Positions 43,706 through 47,612 of a stretch of DNA of 47,612 bases are shown piece after piece. The stretch comes from Bimuria novae-zelandiae CBS 107.79 (lineage: Eukaryota > Ascomycota > Dothideomycetes > Pleosporales > Didymosphaeriaceae), in contig ML976674.1 of assembly GCA_010015655.1 (NCBI GenBank), forward strand, positions 258,234-305,845, read 5' to 3'. How positions within the stretch are numbered: the first letter of the stretch is position 1; each line of letters starts with the position of its first letter. The notes under the pieces were generated by a model that was given only the letters and a program-made list of their open reading frames with translations, did no database searches and had not been told where the DNA came from. The translations under genes were made by a program, and so were the position numbers.

Positions 43706-46382
43706 ATGAAGCAAGTAGAAGCGTTGCTGAGCATATTCCCCTTCCGAAGAGTACGCTCCCGAGTGTAGTTATAGTCACCGACAAGATCACTCCGAGAGCG
43801 GAAATTGAGGAGGAAGCTAGAAAGGCCTTTCTGTGGATGCTGAGGGAGGAAACGAAAAAAGATCTGTCTAAACAGATCTCAGCGATTGACATAGTCGCTC
43901 TATTCCCAACCGGCACGATGTCTATTGATGCCCGATATCGGCGTGTAAAAGAGCGTCTTATGGAGAGGTCTGATCAAGCACGAAAGAGTAGAGAAGGAAC
44001 GCGAACGCTCTTCTCCGCGACCCATTTCGCCGCTCCCATTACATACGCAAGTGGACATTTTCCGGACTCTCTTTATAGACTAATCGATTTTATTAGGGCA
44101 TCAAGGGCCCAAAATCCGGTAGCACTAGATTTAGATGAGCACCTTTCAAACTTCCTAAAACATATGAAATCCTCAAATCAGCTGATGGAATTTGCAGCTC
44201 CAACAATCGCTTTAGCTCTCTTTCTGGACAGTTACCCTCCAGATGCGCATATTAAGTACCATTTGTGCTAGAAATCCAACTATTCTAACTCCGGTGCAGC
44301 TTTTGACCCCAAGTCGGTCTTTGATGCACTTTACAGGGATGTTTTCTGTAAGGTAAGTAAAGCCCGGACCATTGCGTTTAAGGAGTCCAACGACATCATC
44401 CTACGAAGCGGCTTCATTAACATGGTCGAAAACAACCTCATTCGCTACTTCCAACAACATATTTCCGATAACGGAAAATCTGCAGTCGAAATTCACAGAA
44501 GCAACCTTGTATGCTTCCAACACAGATGGTGCCACATCCAGAGTAGTAGCACGTGTTTGTGCTGTCTGCGTAGGAGGCCACAGTATTGTTTACCATGCGG
44601 GCACTGCATTTGCGAAAATTGTGTCATAGTGCTTGGGAATTGCTGCGAAGACGACCCCTGGGTATTTACAGTTCGTCATTGCTTCCTCTGTGGACAGGAG
44701 ATGCTGAACGACATAACCGTGAGGACAACCCCCCCGACTGCTGGAGTAGGAGTTTTGTGCATTGATGGAGGAGGCACGCGCAGTATTATACCCTTAACAG
44801 TGATGAAGCTAATTCAAGATCGGCTTGGTCCGATACCGCTTCAAAGGTGTATCACAGTGAGTTTCGGGGTCAGTGTGGGTAAGTCTTCCAGCACGGACCT
44901 TGGGTGGAACTAATACTTAAAGGTGTGATTATCGCTATTGATCACTTTATTCTGGGACGACCTCTGGAGGAGTCAATCCAGACGTTCTCTGGAATGGCGG
45001 GACGGGTCTTTAAACGCCGGTTTTCTTTTCATATCCCACCGATTTCCCGCATAGTCGAGATTGCGCTATCATATTTCACTGACGGCCTATACCCAGCCAG
45101 AAATGTTGACACCGTACTAAAAGACTGGGTTACTAACAAGAACATTCTAGACTGCTCCTATGCGACGTCAACAGGAACAAAGATTGGATTGCCAGTCGCC
45201 ACAGTCAGTAACCATCCATCGTATCGGTTTTTCACTAACTATAATGGGGTCGGCGAACGCGACGATGATCAAGGTAAGTCCCTAATAGGCGATTACGATA
45301 TCTCCCTAACCATCCTCCAGAGAAGGCCATTATAAAGCCAAAGGATGGATTTGGGAACGTCCCACTCTGGGAAATGTAAGATTAGCCGAACTTACTACCT
45401 GGCCAGTAGCTAACTAAGTAGTGCACGTTCCGCATCTGCTGCGCCTGTGTACGTCTTATCTTCCCTGTTTCGTCTCAACCGGCTGACCATACACCGCAGT
45501 TTCTTTCCGCCAAAACACATTGATGAAGTTGGCACATTCCAGGATGCAGGGCCTCTCGAAAACGATCCATTGCTCTGGGCACTCTCAGAGGTATCAGCAA
45601 TGTTTCCTCTCTCTAAAGAGCCTAACTTTGTTATATCCTTAGGTACCGGTGAACCGGGACAAAAGAATTACGAAGTTTCTACGGCGGACTCCCGGAAGAA
45701 TGGGATGTTTGCACGAATCCGCGATCTGATTATGGAGAAAATGCGCGACAAGACAGTGAGACGAGCCTATAAATCTATTGGGCTCGCAGCACAAATTCTC
45801 CCAAAAATTTACCGTCTTAGTGTTGACTTTGAGACCACCGAACCGAGACTGGACGATGCGAGAAGTATACCCGAGCTGATATCGAAAGTCGAAACGGATC
45901 AACGATTATCCACAAGTATCGATGAAGTAGCACACTGTTTGATCGCCTCCCTGTTCTACTTTGAATTAGACTCAGCCCCAGAGAGGTACGACGGAAAGTA
46001 TGTAGTTACAGGGCATATTCTATGCTCGATACGGTGCAACGATCCAGCATTCGAAGCCCTGTTCAGCAAATTATCAACAGGCTCTGTTAGATTCTGGGTG
46101 AACGATTGGCCAATGCTTCAGTCAATTAATGATCCCTCCTGTTTTGGGAAAGACCGAAACTTCCGGATGCGAGTCCGTACAGAAACGTCCGACAGGTTTA
46201 CACTGTCACTAAAACAAGGTGAGGGGAAAGCTCATAACATTAGCGGATCTCCTTTCTCTGTGAAAGGGCTAGTAGCTGCTCAAGGACTAGATGCTCCTTT
46301 TGGCAGGGCAGACCACGGTAAGCGGAAGAGGTTGTGGTCATCTGGGAGCCAGCCGCCCCCAAGAAAGCGGCAGCGAATCTAG
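43706..46382 (+). pseudogene. RING finger plus patatin-like phospholipase, one nonsense codon
   Basis: The frame is open from 43705 (TGA at 43702-43704 before it; first ATG 43837; a first exon may lie upstream) to TAG 46380-46382, with introns 44879-44922, 45274-45320, 45376-45421 and 45449-45499 (44-51 bp). A RING-like cluster CLCC...LPCGHCICENC...CFLCG (44560-44695) precedes the patatin domain. That domain has the oxyanion loop DGGGTRS (Ser where the family has Gly), nucleophile elbow GVSVG restored exactly by removing the first intron, SYATSTGTKIGLPVATV, and the catalytic Asp in FQDAGPLENDP (about 45540). The C-terminus is basic and NLS-like (GKRKRLW...PPPRKRQRI). TAG at 44269-44271 is a likely CAG-to-TAG change. 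Patatins hydrolyse acyl chains of lipids. Confidence 0.8.
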
Positions 46383-46890
46383 GTAATGGGAACGGAGCTT
46401 CTGATGCTTTTCATGCTCTCCAAATTTGTCTTTATGAATTTCCATTTGGAAATAGAATGCAAAAAAACCATGTTCGTATGACAAGCTAGCCGAGCACGAA
46501 CCTCCCCATTCCACACCTGCTAGATCTAAGGAGCTTATTGACAGTTCAAAACAAACTGAAATTCACATCACGGAGGCGGAACCATGGACGTGGCAATGCT
46601 GTATTGAGGTGAATGGGCAGACGGCGGTCCTTGCTGAGGGTGCTCCACGCCTCACACTACTCGAGGCACCGCTCAAGGCACGACTCTAGCATGGGAAGAT
46701 CTAGAGAGTTCGAGTGGTTTGTTAATATGTATCAATTTAAAAGCTTCCAACAGATTCGATTGTCATCGTGCCTTTGCGTGTTGCGTGACATCATCATGGA
46801 TGTTTGTGCTGTTACTGCTTCGCACTCGGGCCCGCCATTCAGTGATTTGTGTCGAAATAAGGTCGACACAGGTGCATCGCCGAAGGGCCC
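46383..46890 (+). other. Coding remnants downstream of the patatin gene
   Basis: Two short protein-like stretches in different frames: LQICLYEFPFGNRMQKNHVR (about 46421-46482, ended by TAG where Trp would fit) and EIHITEAEPWTWQCCIEVNG followed by QTAVLAEGAPRLTLLEAP (about 46557-46689). I do not recognise the family. They may be pieces of one decayed gene or of the 3' part of the patatin locus. 46690-46890 holds nothing convincing. Confidence 0.3.
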
Positions 46891-47166
46891 TCAGGGATAG
46901 ATTGTAGTTGTGACTCCGAGGGTATCCACCAGGGTCAGTCCATCGAGATCCACAGGAATTAGCCGCTTCAACGGAGGACGCGGCTTCGAGTCGTCGTCGG
47001 GTGGAGGAGTGAGCGGGAGACAGAATTCAGGCGCGGAATCAACCCACGCGCTGATACGATCGTACTGAGGTATACAAGAACTTCCTGAGACCATTGTTGT
47101 GGGTATGCGAGTTGGTGGATGCCTATTGTTTAACGCCGGGGCGCTTGTTGTTGTACGACTTGGCAC
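46891..47166 (-). CDS. Hypothetical Pro-rich protein fragment, 91 residues
   Basis: Minus-strand frame from ATG 47166 to stop 46891-46893. ISAWVDSAPEFCLPLTPPPD followed by a basic KPRPPLKRL stretch resembles the N-termini of fungal PD-(D/E)XK-like proteins (I..WL...P...LPLTPPxS), a family abundant in accessory regions. If so the nuclease-like domain is missing. The start is 30 bp from the right Fot element. Confidence 0.3.
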   Translation of the reverse strand: MPSRTTTSAPALNNRHPPTRIPTTMVSGSSCIPQYDRISAWVDSAPEFCLPLTPPPDDDSKPRPPLKRLIPVDLDGLTLVDTLGVTTTIYP

Positions 47167-47195
47167 TGATGCACGTTACAGTCGTTTGCGAAATA

Positions 47196-47612
47196 ACGTG
47201 TTTCACCAGTCATTGAGCCACACCAGTCACTGAGCCACCCCACTAAGATCGCGACGCGTCTCTACACAACACCCACGATGCCCACCACACAACGCACCCG
47301 CCAGCTTGAAAAGGAAGCCAGGCTAGCTCTATCAACCCATGCGATTTAGATAAGACAGGTTTCTAGCTACCGAAACGCTGCAAGGCTCTATGATATTGAT
47401 CGATCTACCCTACGTCGACGTGTTAACGGTCACCTACCTCGGGCCGTTGCTAACGCCCAGAAACGAAAGTTACATCCTACAGAGGAGCAGGCTCTAGTAG
47501 AGTGGATACTAGACCTTAACCGACGTGGATTTCCACCTTACATCATCGACGTACGTAGGATGGCCGACCATCTACTCGCTGCGCGCGGCCAGATCCCTGC
47601 CCCATAGCCAGT
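47196..47612 (+). mobile_element. Fot/pogo-like DNA transposon, 5' part (right copy, runs off window)
   Basis: Starts ACGTGTTTCACCAGTCATTG at 47196 after TA (47194-47195). It is the inverted copy of 502-1, matched over the full visible 417 bp with only a handful of differences. Confidence 0.9.
47279..47612 (+). pseudogene. Pogo/Fot-type transposase, N-terminus, RIPed right copy
   Basis: ATG 47279, same protein as the minus-strand frame at 420-1. Two stops are visible: TAG after STHAI (about 47348-47350) and TAG in PAP-stop-PV (about 47606-47608). The left copy has CAG at both. Other differences are silent or conservative transitions. Confidence 0.88.

Noticed and set aside
44342..44390. GTAAGT at 44351 as a further intron donor in the patatin gene
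   Set aside because: The frame is open through it (FCKVSKARTIAFKESND), and splicing to the nearby AG is not needed to join the upstream and downstream coding parts.
46613..46907. Plus-strand frames of 95 and 62 codons after the patatin gene
   Set aside because: Overlapping each other, no family resemblance, late Met; a different frame in this interval has the more protein-like content.
1..47612. tRNA or rRNA genes
   Set aside because: None recognised by eye on either strand; a tRNAscan run would settle it.

Overview
The window is from the nuclear genome of a filamentous ascomycete (Pezizomycotina-type). Four things point there: short spliceosomal introns of 44-61 bp with GTAAGT-like donors and CTAAC/CTGAC branch sites; Copia and Gypsy LTR retrotransposons beside Fot1/pogo-like and Tc1/mariner-like DNA transposons; massive C-to-T and G-to-A decay of repeats, strongest at CpA, the mark of repeat-induced point mutation (RIP); and typical fungal gene families. 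I cannot name the species.

Layout. About 505-36780 is a very AT-rich, TA-rich block made almost wholly of dead mobile elements nested in one another. From the left: a Fot/pogo-like element leaving the window (1-502), inserted at a TA in the 3' part of a Copia element (505-2062), which abuts a Gypsy protease fragment. Next is a RIP-destroyed RecQ-type helicase of the fungal telomere-linked kind (about 3100-7960, minus). A long Copia element ('Copia-B', pieces at about 8848-9488, 20657-23608, 29431-29924 and 35543-36777) then acts as host for everything nested in it. Its gag holds four DNA transposons lined up end to end and separated only by TA (9489-11340, 11343-16644, 16647-18763, 18766-20654), the second of which carries a fifth inside it (14275-16164). 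Its pol holds two complete Copia elements with perfect 5-bp target duplications: Copia-A (23609-29425, plus, ACTAA) and Copia-C (29925-35537, minus, ATAGC).

About 36780-47195 has balanced base composition and holds the single-copy genes. They are an EthD-domain protein gene (37608) whose 3' end runs into a truncated 14-spanner MFS exporter pseudogene (to 39751); a low-complexity stretch with solo LTRs, a hexanucleotide satellite and short tandem repeats (39752-41300); a four-pass membrane protein gene (41816-42813); and a RING plus patatin-like phospholipase gene (to 46382). The MFS, membrane-protein and patatin frames are each broken by exactly one visible in-frame stop. Two of the three stops are CAA/CAG-to-TAA/TAG changes of the RIP type. 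A second copy of the Fot/pogo element starts at 47196 and leaves the window to the right. The two Fot copies point outward and bracket the region as an inverted pair.

Functional reading. The retroelement block is a fossil record of insertions. EthD plus MFS is what one expects of a worn secondary-metabolite cluster edge. The membrane protein plus RING-patatin pair looks like an accessory, fast-decaying locus. The only visibly undamaged mobile coding sequence is the transposase N-terminus at 1-420.
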